Shown one piece after another: positions 27,349 through 35,117 of a stretch of 64,000 nucleotides of DNA. The translations under genes were made by a program, and so were the position numbers. The notes under the pieces were generated by a model. That model worked only from the letters and a program-made list of their open reading frames with translations. It was not told where the DNA came from and did not search any database. The stretch comes from Candidatus Saccharimonadota bacterium (lineage in GTDB: Bacteria; Patescibacteriota; Saccharimonadia; Saccharimonadales; UBA4665). The stretch is from assembly GCA_029288365.1 (NCBI GenBank), contig JARIHI010000004.1, positions 1 to 64,000 on the forward strand, read 5' to 3'. Position 1 is the first letter of the stretch. Every line of letters begins with the position of its first letter.

Positions 27349-28893
27349 ATGGATCAATTGCAGCAATTTGTACGAAAGGGCAAACTTTACACTTACATTT
27401 TGCTTGTGCTGGCAAACGCATTGCTCATATGTGTCTGGTGGATATCCAGCGAGCTATGTGGGTGGTCGCTAACAGTTACGCTGTTGTTGTTAGCTGTTGC
27501 AGCATTTGTTTTACCGCTTTTTGTCGTACGTATTGTGAGTACTATCTTTATCCAACCTCTCAAATTTGTTTGGCAAGCGGTGCTATATATTGCGCCGGAA
27601 ACTACCAGTGTAGCGGCTCCGGAAATCCATAACGTACGATACGCCCAAGAACTCGTAACTAACTTGGTAAATCACATATACCGTCTAGCGGACGTTGCCA
27701 CGGAAGTCGCAAGCCACACTACCGATGAAGCAGCCAGCCTAGAGCACAATTTTATTGCCAACAATATACCGCTACCACTTGTAGTGTTAAGCAAGGACGA
27801 AACAATCCTTTTTGCCAATGAAGCTTTACTGGAATATGTGGAAGCCAAGAGGGAAGATGCTTTTGGCCAGAGTGTTTACTCACGATTAGATCTTGCATTC
27901 GAAAGCAACGATACGCTTGACACGTGGCTCAAAGAAGCCAAGGAAAAACACGTAACAGCCACGCGTACCTGGGAGCGTGTACGCTTAACCTTGCCAGGAG
28001 AGGGACAGCCTAAAACAAAACTTTTAGACTTAGTTGCTTACTATAATAAAGAGAATCCTGCCGGTTATGAAACCATGTTAATTTTGTTTGACCATACCAA
28101 GTCATACTCACAAGATGATCAGGCAATTAGTTTTGTGGCGCTCGCTGTCCATGAGCTCCGTACACCCCTAACTATGCTTCGCGGGTATATCGAAGCAATT
28201 GAGGAGGATTTGAACGGTAAAATCAGCAATGAATTGAGTGGTTTTCTGCAAAAAACCCAGGCTGCAGCCGGACAACTGGCAACGTTCGTTAATAATATCC
28301 TCAACGTAGCTCGCGTGGAAGATGATCAAATGGTCCTGAACCTCCAAGAAGAAAAATGGCAAGATGTCCTACCGGCTACTATTGAAGAGCTGAAAATACG
28401 AGCTGAAGTGCGAGGGATTACTATTAAAGCTTCAGTGGAAAAGGATTTGCCAAATGTGGGGCTAGACCAAGTGTGCATGTACGAGGTCATGAGTAACCTC
28501 ATAGACAATGCTATCAAGTACAGTGGCGACGCTAAAGAAGTAATTATTACCAGCAAACTCTCCAAGGAAGGTTTAGTAGAGACCACGATCCAAGATAAGG
28601 GTGTGGGTATACCTGAAAGCGCTATTCCTTATATTTTTGATAAATTTTACCGTGATCATCATAACCGCGCGCAAATTGGTGGTACTGGCTTGGGGCTTTT
28701 CTTGTGCAAAACGTTTATCAAGGCACATGGGGGCAATATATGGGTACACTCTAAAGAGGGCGAGGGCAGCACCTTTGGCTTCACACTTGTGCCTTACAAA
28801 GACCTTGCTGAAGAGCTAAAAACCGATAATAATGAAAGTATTACCACCAACGCACACGGCTGGATTAAAAACCATTCGCTATACAGGAGATAA
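27349..28893 (+). CDS. Sensor histidine kinase with PAS domain
   Basis: 514 residues. Two N-terminal transmembrane helices (about 15-35 and 40-62), a cytoplasmic PAS-like domain (about 140-250), HisKA dimerisation domain with phospho-His in AVHELRTPLTML (about 267) and an HATPase domain (N box NLIDNAIKY, G1 DKGVGIPE, G2 GGTGLGLFLCK). It phosphorylates its partner response regulator, encoded 2 bases downstream. The signal is unknown. Confidence 0.93.
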   Translation: MDQLQQFVRKGKLYTYILLVLANALLICVWWISSELCGWSLTVTLLLLAVAAFVLPLFVVRIVSTIFIQPLKFVWQAVLYIAPETTSVAAPEIHNVRYAQELVTNLVNHIYRLADVATEVASHTTDEAASLEHNFIANNIPLPLVVLSKDETILFANEALLEYVEAKREDAFGQSVYSRLDLAFESNDTLDTWLKEAKEKHVTATRTWERVRLTLPGEGQPKTKLLDLVAYYNKENPAGYETMLILFDHTKSYSQDDQAISFVALAVHELRTPLTMLRGYIEAIEEDLNGKISNELSGFLQKTQAAAGQLATFVNNILNVARVEDDQMVLNLQEEKWQDVLPATIEELKIRAEVRGITIKASVEKDLPNVGLDQVCMYEVMSNLIDNAIKYSGDAKEVIITSKLSKEGLVETTIQDKGVGIPESAIPYIFDKFYRDHHNRAQIGGTGLGLFLCKTFIKAHGGNIWVHSKEGEGSTFGFTLVPYKDLAEELKTDNNESITTNAHGWIKNHSLYRR

Positions 28894-28895
28894 TT

Positions 28896-29291
28896 ATGGA
28901 AGAGTCTGCGAGTCAAAAAAACGGTAAAAAAATTCTCTGTATCGAAGATGAGCTGTTTATTGGCGAACTGTACAGCCGTGCCCTTCAGAAAGCTGGCTAC
29001 GAGGTAACCGTCGAACTGGACGGGCAAAAGGGGCTGGAGCTTGCCCAAACTAACCGATTTGATATTATCCTGCTTGACCTGATGATTCCTACAATTACCG
29101 GTATCGACGTACTGCGCCAGTTACGAGATCCTGCTAAAACTCCTAAGTTAAAGGCCAAAATTATCATTACTACTAACCTAGAGCAGCGCGATGAGATTAA
29201 AGCCGATATTGAAAGTCAGGCAGACGGCTATATCGTAAAGGCAAACATCACCCCTCGTGAACTCGTCGAATTCCTTGGTTCTATAGACTAA
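28896..29291 (+). CDS. Stand-alone response regulator receiver protein
   Basis: 131 residues, a single CheY-like receiver: acidic pair ED at 17-18, phospho-acceptor Asp near 61 (IILLDLMIP), Thr near 92-93 and Lys in GYIVKAN near 113. There is no DNA-binding output domain, so it signals through protein contacts or another phosphotransfer step. It forms an operon with the upstream histidine kinase. Confidence 0.92.
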   Translation: MEESASQKNGKKILCIEDELFIGELYSRALQKAGYEVTVELDGQKGLELAQTNRFDIILLDLMIPTITGIDVLRQLRDPAKTPKLKAKIIITTNLEQRDEIKADIESQADGYIVKANITPRELVEFLGSID

Positions 29292-29685
29292 ACCATTCTT
29301 ATCCTAGATTTCTTAAATTCTTTCGCGGATATTTTAAGAAGAGTTTTATAAAAACTTAAGAATTGTATTGACATGCATTAGTTACGCCGGACTATACTAA
29401 TAGTTAGCCATGTGCGGGCTTTTGGGTTATCCAGATTCCTCCGCGCAGACTATATAAGACCCCAGGGAAGCATACTCACTGATCGAAAATTAAGCGTCAC
29501 TGCAATTCCTTTCACAGCAATGTTTTATGAAGCACTATCTGCAGGCACGGTCAGATATCTGTAATTCATAAACATTCCCCAATAAAAGCCGTCCACCGAA
29601 GTTGCAAATTATTCGGTTTCTCTTTTAATTATCAAATCTTTGAGTCGCAGCACACACTTCGTACTGCAGGGGAGGCTTATAACTT
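29292..29685 (+). promoter_or_regulatory. 394-bp gap: terminator-like hairpin, promoter and long leader of the umuDC-type operon
   Basis: TTCTTAAA/TTTAAGAA forms a weak hairpin at 29310-29341, after the response regulator gene. TTGACA at 29370-29375 with TATACT near 29395 (19-bp spacing) is a likely promoter. The transcript would have a leader of nearly 290 nt with a hairpin GTGCGGG/CCGCGC at about 29412-29445, which is unusual here where most genes are leaderless. No LexA box of the E. coli or Gram-positive type is visible. GGGGAGG precedes the next ATG. Confidence 0.55.
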
Positions 29686-29952
29686 ATGGAATCTTACTTT
29701 TTTAACAAAGAAGTCGTCGTAGACGCAGTGTACTTCAAAAATCAAAACCACAGCCTCAAGAGCTATCCAAAACACATGGTGGTCGACGGACAAGGCATCA
29801 CCTTTAAGACTGGCTTGGAACGTTTGATGCATGAGGGCCACCGCATTGTACAGCTATTTGAAATGACCGATGGAGAGCGCCGCTACCGGCTTAAACTTGA
29901 TCGAGAAGCAGGCGCCTGGAAATTACTTCGTGTCGCCGAAGTAGCAAGGTAG
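29686..29952 (+). CDS. Hypothetical protein, 88 aa, upstream of umuD-like gene
   Basis: Not recognised. Small mixed alpha/beta protein with alternating charged and aromatic residues (MTDGERRYRLKLDREAGAWKLLRVAEVAR). GGGGAGG at 29670-29676 precedes it with a proper spacing. It is 4 bases upstream of the umuD-like gene, so it is likely part of the same operon and could modulate the translesion polymerase; this is inference from position only. Confidence 0.65.
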   Translation: MESYFFNKEVVVDAVYFKNQNHSLKSYPKHMVVDGQGITFKTGLERLMHEGHRIVQLFEMTDGERRYRLKLDREAGAWKLLRVAEVAR

Positions 29953-29956
29953 CACC

Positions 29957-30313
29957 ATGACAGACAATATTACTTACGAACCTATTGAAGGCAGCAGTGT
30001 TAGTATCCATACCGGTTTTCCAAATGCAGCCGACGACTCGCGCTTACAAGCGCTCAACCTTAACACTTTGCTTATTAAAAACCCCAATAGCACATTCCAT
30101 TTTCGTGTCACCGGTACCCAGTGGCAAAGTGTTGGTATATTCGACCAAGATATAGCGCTTGTTGACCGAGCATTGCAGCCACAGCCTAACGATATCGTTG
30201 TCTGGATTTATAATAACGACTTTGCGCTGAGTACTTTTAGGTATATACCTAAAAAGGCAAAAATTTGGGGCGTTATAACTACTACTATCCATCAACTCAA
30301 AAATAGAACCTAA
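29957..30313 (+). CDS. UmuD'-like protein without catalytic dyad
   Basis: 118 residues aligning with the UmuD' core: TGFPNAADDSRLQALNLNTLLIKNPNSTFHF parallels UmuD GFPSPAADY...LNQLLIQHPSATYF (shown in part), then VTGTQW replaces VSGDSM and FALS replaces FTVK. The catalytic Ser is thus Gln55 and the catalytic Lys Ser92, and the Cys-Gly cleavage site is Thr19-Gly20. The protein seems to be born as an uncleavable UmuD'. The adjacent umuC gene supports assignment to a PolV-like complex. Confidence 0.8.
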   Translation: MTDNITYEPIEGSSVSIHTGFPNAADDSRLQALNLNTLLIKNPNSTFHFRVTGTQWQSVGIFDQDIALVDRALQPQPNDIVVWIYNNDFALSTFRYIPKKAKIWGVITTTIHQLKNRT

Positions 30314-30316
30314 CCT

Positions 30317-31645
30317 ATGCAAAACTCCAACCCTAACCCTGATAACAAAAACTTATTTCCAGACAAAGTGTTTGCGCTGGTTGACTGTAATAATTTCTTC
30401 GTTAGCTGTGAGCGATTGTTCCGTCCCGACCTAGAAGCTCAACCCGTTGTAGTATTGAGTAGTAACGATGGCTGCATCATAGCACGGAGCAATGAAGTAA
30501 AAGCCTTTCATATCCCCATGGGAGCACCAGCATTCAAGCACGAACAGTCCCTTACTCAGAATAAAGTACAGCGATTTTCAGCCAGCTTTGAACTATACGG
30601 TAATATCTCTCGCCGCATTACAAATCTTATCAGTGAAATAACTCCTCGGATCGAAGTTTATTCAATTGATGAATCGTTCTTAGATATCTCTTCGCTATCT
30701 ATCACAAATTATCGAGCTTGGGCACTGGGAGTACGTGCCAGAATATTACAAGAAATCGGCATACCTGTTTCAATAGGAGTCGCCCCCAGTAAAACCCTTG
30801 CGAAACTAGCAAGTGAAATCGCCAAGCAGCAACCTATTCATCAAGGAGTTTTTAGTTTTGCAGCAGTCACTCAACAGGCCCATGACACCGCACTTTCATC
30901 TGTGTCTACTAAGGATGTATGGGGTATAGGACGACGACTCGCTCTCCGGCTAAAGGTCGAGGGGATTCACAATGCTTTGCAATTATCCGCGCTGGCACCC
31001 CGACGCGCTCAACAGCTACTAAGTATCAGAGGGCGTCAAATGATCGCCGAGCTAAAAGGCCTAAGTTGCTTTCCTCTTGAGCAGACTCATAAACTACAGA
31101 AGAGCATTATGCGTGGCCGCACATTTGGTGAAGACACAAACGAAAAACTTATCATCGAGTCAGCTATTGCCACTATGACTTCACGAGCTACTTTTCGCTT
31201 GCGTGAAGAGGGTCAGGCTACCCTCAGGGCAGGACTATTTATAGAAACTAACCGGCACAAACCCGGGTATCAACACTGGTACAGAGAAATTATCTTTGTG
31301 GCACCTACAGTCGATACCGGCCAAATTATCACAGATCTTTGCCAAATATTCTCTACAATTCATGAATCCGGCCAGCTTTATCATCGTTTGAACGTTTATC
31401 TATTTGACTTTGTATCCGGCCAGCATTTGCAAACTGACTTGTTGGATGTCGTTGACGTTCGCAAACACGCTAAGGCCGTTGCTCGAATGGAGGCCATCGA
31501 CAGTATCAATAGCCGTTTTGGCCGAGATCATATCTACTATGCCGCCGAGAATTTAAACAAAGCCTGGCAACCGCGCCGCAAACTTACCACGCCCCGCTAT
31601 GTCAGTAGCTGGAAAGAATTACCAGTAGCACGCATAGTACAATAA
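30317..31645 (+). CDS. umuC: Y-family DNA polymerase, UmuC subunit
   Basis: 442 residues. FALVDCNNFFVSCERLFRPDL is the Y-family start with the first catalytic Asp; YSIDESFLDI carries the second acidic pair; the HhH and little-finger regions follow, and the C-terminus (SINSRFGRDHIYYAAENLNKAWQPRR, in part) is the UmuC-specific DUF4113. It is a translesion polymerase. It starts 3 bases after the umuD-like gene, so the pair is an operon. Confidence 0.95.
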   Translation: MQNSNPNPDNKNLFPDKVFALVDCNNFFVSCERLFRPDLEAQPVVVLSSNDGCIIARSNEVKAFHIPMGAPAFKHEQSLTQNKVQRFSASFELYGNISRRITNLISEITPRIEVYSIDESFLDISSLSITNYRAWALGVRARILQEIGIPVSIGVAPSKTLAKLASEIAKQQPIHQGVFSFAAVTQQAHDTALSSVSTKDVWGIGRRLALRLKVEGIHNALQLSALAPRRAQQLLSIRGRQMIAELKGLSCFPLEQTHKLQKSIMRGRTFGEDTNEKLIIESAIATMTSRATFRLREEGQATLRAGLFIETNRHKPGYQHWYREIIFVAPTVDTGQIITDLCQIFSTIHESGQLYHRLNVYLFDFVSGQHLQTDLLDVVDVRKHAKAVARMEAIDSINSRFGRDHIYYAAENLNKAWQPRRKLTTPRYVSSWKELPVARIVQ

Positions 31646-31652
31646 AAAGGCC

Positions 31653-32084
31653 ATGAAACTACATTTTATTACCGTTGGAAAACCAAAACTTAGCTACGCA
31701 AACATGGGATGGGAAGAATACTTGCATCGACTACAGCGCTACCATGAAGTAAAGATTTCTCATATTCCAGACAAGTTCGGGCATAATAGCGATAAGATTC
31801 TGAAAACAGCTGGTAACGCTTACATTGTAGCTTTGGAGCTTACCGGTAAGCAATTTACGAGTCCGGAACTGGCTGAATTTCTAAAGAAGCGTGAACTCGA
31901 AGCCCGGGAAATTTGCTTTATTATCGGTGGTCCAGAAGGACTCCCTCAAGCAGTTGTCGACGCCACTAATTCACAGTGGAGCTTCAGTAAACTTACGTTT
32001 CCGCATGATCTCGCCATGGTTATATTACTCGAAGCCTTGTACCGCGCCAGTACTATCAATGCTGGGTTGCCCTATCATAAATAA
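31653..32084 (+). CDS. rlmH: 23S rRNA (pseudouridine1915-N3)-methyltransferase
   Basis: 143 residues, SPOUT class. ITVGKPK at the start, FIIGGPEGLP (SAM-binding knot) near 89-98, FSKLTFPHDLAMVILLEALYRA and the C-terminal GLPYHK are RlmH signatures. It methylates 23S pseudouridine 1915 in the 70S ribosome. It is near the usual length (about 155) and ends with the family's YHR/K tail. Follows umuC by 7 bp. Confidence 0.93.
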   Translation: MKLHFITVGKPKLSYANMGWEEYLHRLQRYHEVKISHIPDKFGHNSDKILKTAGNAYIVALELTGKQFTSPELAEFLKKRELEAREICFIIGGPEGLPQAVVDATNSQWSFSKLTFPHDLAMVILLEALYRASTINAGLPYHK

Positions 32085-32580
32085 AGATACTGAAATAGTA
32101 AGGAAAATGAGTAAGGAGGCAATGCGTACAAGGTGGGGGAGCGGCGAAGAATATAACAAAGTATAGCTATCGTATAGCTACAACCCCTTTGTTTTGCGCA
32201 CACTGGTCCTGAAAACAGGATACTGTAAAGCCTCCAGGACCAGTACACAGACCTTCCTAGATTCGATTTACAATTTCGCGGCTATTAGCCTCGCGATGTG
32301 ATACTCCGGTGATGTACCACGATGTCTTACTGTACCGCAAGGTAGCCGTACTACATGTCATCAACTAACCGAGTCAATACGAGCGAGCAAACCCTGCTAA
32401 CTTCTCGAAGAAGCAGCCATAGGAATACAAGTCGATGACCAGGTTTTAGGTAGCTTGGTGCGCCACCTCCTTACTTTTGAACAGAGCGCGCATGGGTAAA
32501 CGCACACCTACAACTTTACCAAGGCAAAACTTCTCCCTGGAAAGCTACTTCCATTTTTACATAGGCTTGCAACGGCTTTC
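32085..32580 (-). ncRNA. Probable non-coding transcript or leader, unit 1 (no supported ORF)
   Basis: About 500 bp without a credible gene. On the minus strand a promoter-like TTGAAA/TAAAAA pair (32554-32582) precedes the repeat module at 32526-32582. GTAAGGAGG (plus 32466-32474 read on minus) is exactly complementary to CCTCCTTAC at the other end (32111-32119 read on minus), about 350 nt apart. CTGGTCCTG/CAGGACCAG at 32205-32244 is a strong hairpin near the 3' end. Strand is inferred from similarity to unit 2, which ends in a minus-strand hammerhead. The direction is uncertain. Confidence 0.4.
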
Positions 32581-32582
32581 AA
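32526..32582 (-). repeat. Module repeated at 33251-33304, copy 1
   Basis: Both copies share AAAACTTCTCC, a GAAAG...ACTT...CATTTTT core and a flanking TTTCAA/ATTCAA hexamer that reads as TTGAAA/TTGAAT on the minus strand. Identity is roughly 75-80% by eye with a 2-base indel. On the minus strand the module is promoter-like followed by the first transcribed bases, or a short AUG peptide MEVAF/MKVTF. Confidence 0.6.
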
Positions 32583-32612
32583 GGTTAAAAGGCAACATTT
32601 TGGGTGAGAATT

Positions 32613-32676
32613 TTCACACTCTTTTCGTCCTTTTGGACTCGTCAGTATGACTACACAGTCATATAAGAGTTGTGAA
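32613..32676 (-). ncRNA. Type III hammerhead ribozyme (minus strand)
   Basis: Read on the minus strand: stem III TTCAC-A-ACTCTT pairs with AAGAGT-GTGAA (one bulged A); cleavage base A at 32664; stem I TATGAC-TGTGTA-GTCATA; core CTGACGA; stem II GTCC-AAAA-GGAC; then GAAA. All conserved core positions are present. Stem sequences differ from the other three hammerheads in the window while the pairing is kept, which supports function. It would cut a minus-strand transcript at its 3' end. Confidence 0.85.
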
Positions 32677-33290
32677 TAGAGGAGGACGCAGGGACAAAAG
32701 GTTAGGGATAATAAAATAATTTATCATCGGCTTTGGTTTTGTCCGCTGGCCCTGGAGGGGAGACCGGTTAAGGTCTTCGCACCCCTCCAGGGACCCGCGA
32801 GCTCATTTTACAGACCTCAGCGAATCCGACAGCCAAAAGTCTGTATAGCCCTTAGAGGCTATGTCAAAACCTTCGGTCCAGCTATGTGCTGCCGCGGAGC
32901 TACGATGTTACGGTGTGACGTGCGTCAGCGAGAATTTCCTGCGCTGTAGCAGCAGTACTTCAATGCCGCCAGCGTGGAACTTTAGACAAGTTCCTGAGCT
33001 CACTAGTAGGTAGCCATGCCGTCTTGACTGCCCATACCCTTACCGTACTTGAGGAGCACCTCCCCGGCCAGAGAGATGTGCCAGCGGAAGGGTTACTTCA
33101 TCCGACCCATCACCTCGCTCGTCCTCACGTTTCAGCACCCGCAGTGCGGAGGATTTCTACACGAGGAGTATCCATGCCTCCCAGCAGTTTGTCTGGTTAC
33201 ACCCCCTCTATTCGAATTATCACCCTCAGGCGATAGGAGCAACCCTCCGGAAAACTTCTCCAGAAAGTCACTTTCATTTTTGCACAAAGC
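32677..33290 (-). ncRNA. Structured non-coding RNA ended by a hammerhead, unit 2
   Basis: About 610 bp with no supported ORF on either strand. Read on the minus strand it contains a very strong hairpin, CCCTGGAGGGG/CCCCTCCAGGG at 32751-32795 with inner AGACC/GGTCT, and further stems: ACAGAC/GTCTGT, ATAGCC/GGCTAT, GAACTT/AAGTTC, GGACAAAA/TTTTGTCC. The repeat module with a TTGAAT/AAAAAT pair at 33276-33304 is a possible promoter. A frame PFRWHISLAGEVLLKYGKGM is interrupted upstream by TAA and has no start. I do not recognise RNase P, tmRNA, SRP or 6S motifs. Confidence 0.55.
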
Positions 33291-33304
33291 AAATGGCAAT
33301 TCAA
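33251..33304 (-). repeat. Module repeated at 32526-32582, copy 2
   Basis: Second copy of the module, about 725 bp from the first. It includes AAAACTTCTCC (33251-33261), the CATTTTT core and ATTCAA (33299-33304), which reads as a TTGAAT hexamer on the minus strand 17 bp before AAAAAT. Confidence 0.6.
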
Positions 33305-33347
33305 CTTAAATGAAGAGGATTTGATAATTAGTAAATTTCTATACTTT

Positions 33348-33363
33348 TGACCTCACGGGGAAT
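33348..33363. repeat. Duplicate of the tRNA-Glu 3' end (att-like)
   Basis: TGACCTCACGGGGAAT is identical to 33503-33518 inside tRNA-Glu, covering the 3' part of the T-arm, the acceptor strand and the discriminator base, but not the CCA. It is a direct repeat 155 bp away, as left by tyrosine recombinases that insert at tRNA 3' ends. No integrase gene is in the window. Confidence 0.6.
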
Positions 33364-33469
33364 AAACATATAACTTTCATCGATTCTCGAAAACTAAAAT
33401 TTTCTGCGCCGTCGATTCGGTTATTGAACCAGGGTTCGCTCCATTTCTCCAGAGAGAAATTACCAAAAC

Positions 33470-33499
33470 AAAAACCCCACCACAGTGGGGCTCTTGTTT
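33470..33499 (-). terminator. Terminator of tRNA-Glu
   Basis: On the minus strand GCCCCAC-TGTG-GTGGGG followed by TTTTTGTTTT, directly after the tRNA 3' end. Confidence 0.85.
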
Positions 33500-33574
33500 T
33501 GGTGACCTCACGGGGAATCGAACCCCGATTGCCAGGATGAGAACCTGGTGTCCTAGCCGTTAGACGATGAGGCC
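33500..33574 (-). tRNA. tRNA-Glu(CTC)
   Basis: Minus strand: acceptor GGCCTCA/TGAGGTC, D-arm CGTCTAACGGCTAGGA, anticodon arm CCAGG-TTCTCAT-CCTGG giving anticodon CTC, T-arm CGGGGTTCGATTCCCCG and encoded CCA. 75 nt. Its last 16 non-CCA bases are duplicated at 33348-33363. Confidence 0.95.
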
Positions 33575-33752
33575 ATGAGCGAGAAAGGTACAATATGTTG
33601 CTCGCATATATTTACTTGGCGAGCGATTGGTCTGATACAACGTATGAGGCCATTTTACGACCAAGCTATACTAGCATACCTGTTAACTTCCGTCCAGATA
33701 TAGAACAGATTGCGTTATCAGGCCGAACATGGGAAACTAAAGTATAAGCGGT

Positions 33753-35060
33753 ATGGAACAGCAGGCTATGTATATTGTGGTGGGTTCAGTAGTCGGGCTA
33801 TTCGCAGTGGCAATAATTTTTATATTACTTAGGGCATTTCGCAGCCGTTCGGGTGGTGTAGTAAACGATTCAAAATTACTCGCAAATCTACGTGATGAAA
33901 AGCAAAAGTCTGAAATTATCCTCAACACTATAGAAGACGGTGTAGTGCTTCTGGACGAACAAAAAACTATCCAGCTTTTTAATCCAGGAGCAAGCCATAT
34001 TACCGGTTGGGACACCGACGAAGCTCGCGGTCTTGATTATCATGCGGTAATGAAACTAGTCAACGACAAAGAAGAACTATACGACAGCAAAAAAGATCCG
34101 GTTAATCGAGCCTACAAGGAAGGGGTTACGATACGTGATAACAAGGCTGTACTCGTAACGCGCTCCGATAAGCGCATACCAATTAGTTTGAGTGTGTCGC
34201 CGCTTCTAGACGCGCGTAAACAAGTTCGGGCCGCTGTAGCCGTATTCCGTGACGTAAGCCAAGAACGTAAGCAAGAAGAACAGCGAGCCGAATTTATTAG
34301 TACTGCCAGTCATGAAATGCGCACACCCGTTGCCGCTATTGAAGGGTACTTATCCCTATCCCTCAACGACAAAGTAAGCACTATCGATACTCGAGCTCGC
34401 GCCTACCTTGAGAAAGCCCATAGTTCCACACAACACCTTGGACAACTCTTTCAAGACCTCTTAACTAGTGCCAAGGCAGAGGACGGACGACTCACCAGCC
34501 ACCCACAACTGGTTGAAATCGGTTCATTTCTAGAGCAGCTTGCCCAAGATTTACGTTTTGCCGCAGAAAAGAAGAACTTGCCGGTTGAACTGGTTATTGG
34601 CTCACATAGTACCGGGGCAAGCGGAGGTAGCATCACAAAGACTGTTCGACCCCTTTATTATGTCAACGTTGACCCAGATCGTATCCGTGAAGTTATCACC
34701 AACCTTTTCGATAATGCCGTAAAGTACACCACCGAGGGCAAGATTTCTATCGGTATTACCGGCAACAATGAAATTGTGCAAATATACATCAAGGATAGCG
34801 GTGCAGGTATACCCCCGGAGGACATAAAACATCTATTCCAGAAATTTTACCGCGTTGACAGCTCGGCTACTCGCACTATCGGTGGCACCGGGCTAGGCTT
34901 ATTTATCTGCAGAAAAATCGTTGAGCTATACAACGGCAAAATATGGGTTGAAAGTGAATTAGAAAAAGGTAGCACTTTTTATATCAATCTTCCGCGTTTA
35001 TCAACCCAAGAAGCCACTAGTATCCAAAAAGCCATCGCTCAAGGAGTTAGACAAGCATAA
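33753..35060 (+). CDS. Sensor histidine kinase (PAS, HisKA, HATPase)
   Basis: 435 residues. One N-terminal transmembrane helix (about 5-27), a PAS domain (EIILNTIEDGVVLLDEQKTIQLFNPGA..., about 47-165), HisKA with phospho-His in TASHEMRTPVAAIEGY (about 187), and an HATPase domain (NLFDNAVKYT, DSGAGIPPED, GGTGLGLFICRK). It pairs with the response regulator that follows after 57 bp. The signal is unknown. WalK-like in layout, but shorter. Confidence 0.93.
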   Translation: MEQQAMYIVVGSVVGLFAVAIIFILLRAFRSRSGGVVNDSKLLANLRDEKQKSEIILNTIEDGVVLLDEQKTIQLFNPGASHITGWDTDEARGLDYHAVMKLVNDKEELYDSKKDPVNRAYKEGVTIRDNKAVLVTRSDKRIPISLSVSPLLDARKQVRAAVAVFRDVSQERKQEEQRAEFISTASHEMRTPVAAIEGYLSLSLNDKVSTIDTRARAYLEKAHSSTQHLGQLFQDLLTSAKAEDGRLTSHPQLVEIGSFLEQLAQDLRFAAEKKNLPVELVIGSHSTGASGGSITKTVRPLYYVNVDPDRIREVITNLFDNAVKYTTEGKISIGITGNNEIVQIYIKDSGAGIPPEDIKHLFQKFYRVDSSATRTIGGTGLGLFICRKIVELYNGKIWVESELEKGSTFYINLPRLSTQEATSIQKAIAQGVRQA

Positions 35061-35117
35061 ACGGTTTTATGATACAATTGAGCATAAAGAATATAAAGTA
35101 AAACAGGGTAACAATTT

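Noticed and set aside
32930-33110. Possible coding frame PFRWHISLAGEVLLKYGKGMGS on the minus strand
   Set aside because: Interrupted by TAA just upstream, without a start codon or ribosome-binding site; 29 residues only.
32677-33290. ACAGAC...GGCTGTCGG on the minus strand, reminiscent of RNase P region V
   Set aside because: No matching region I; similarity is weak.
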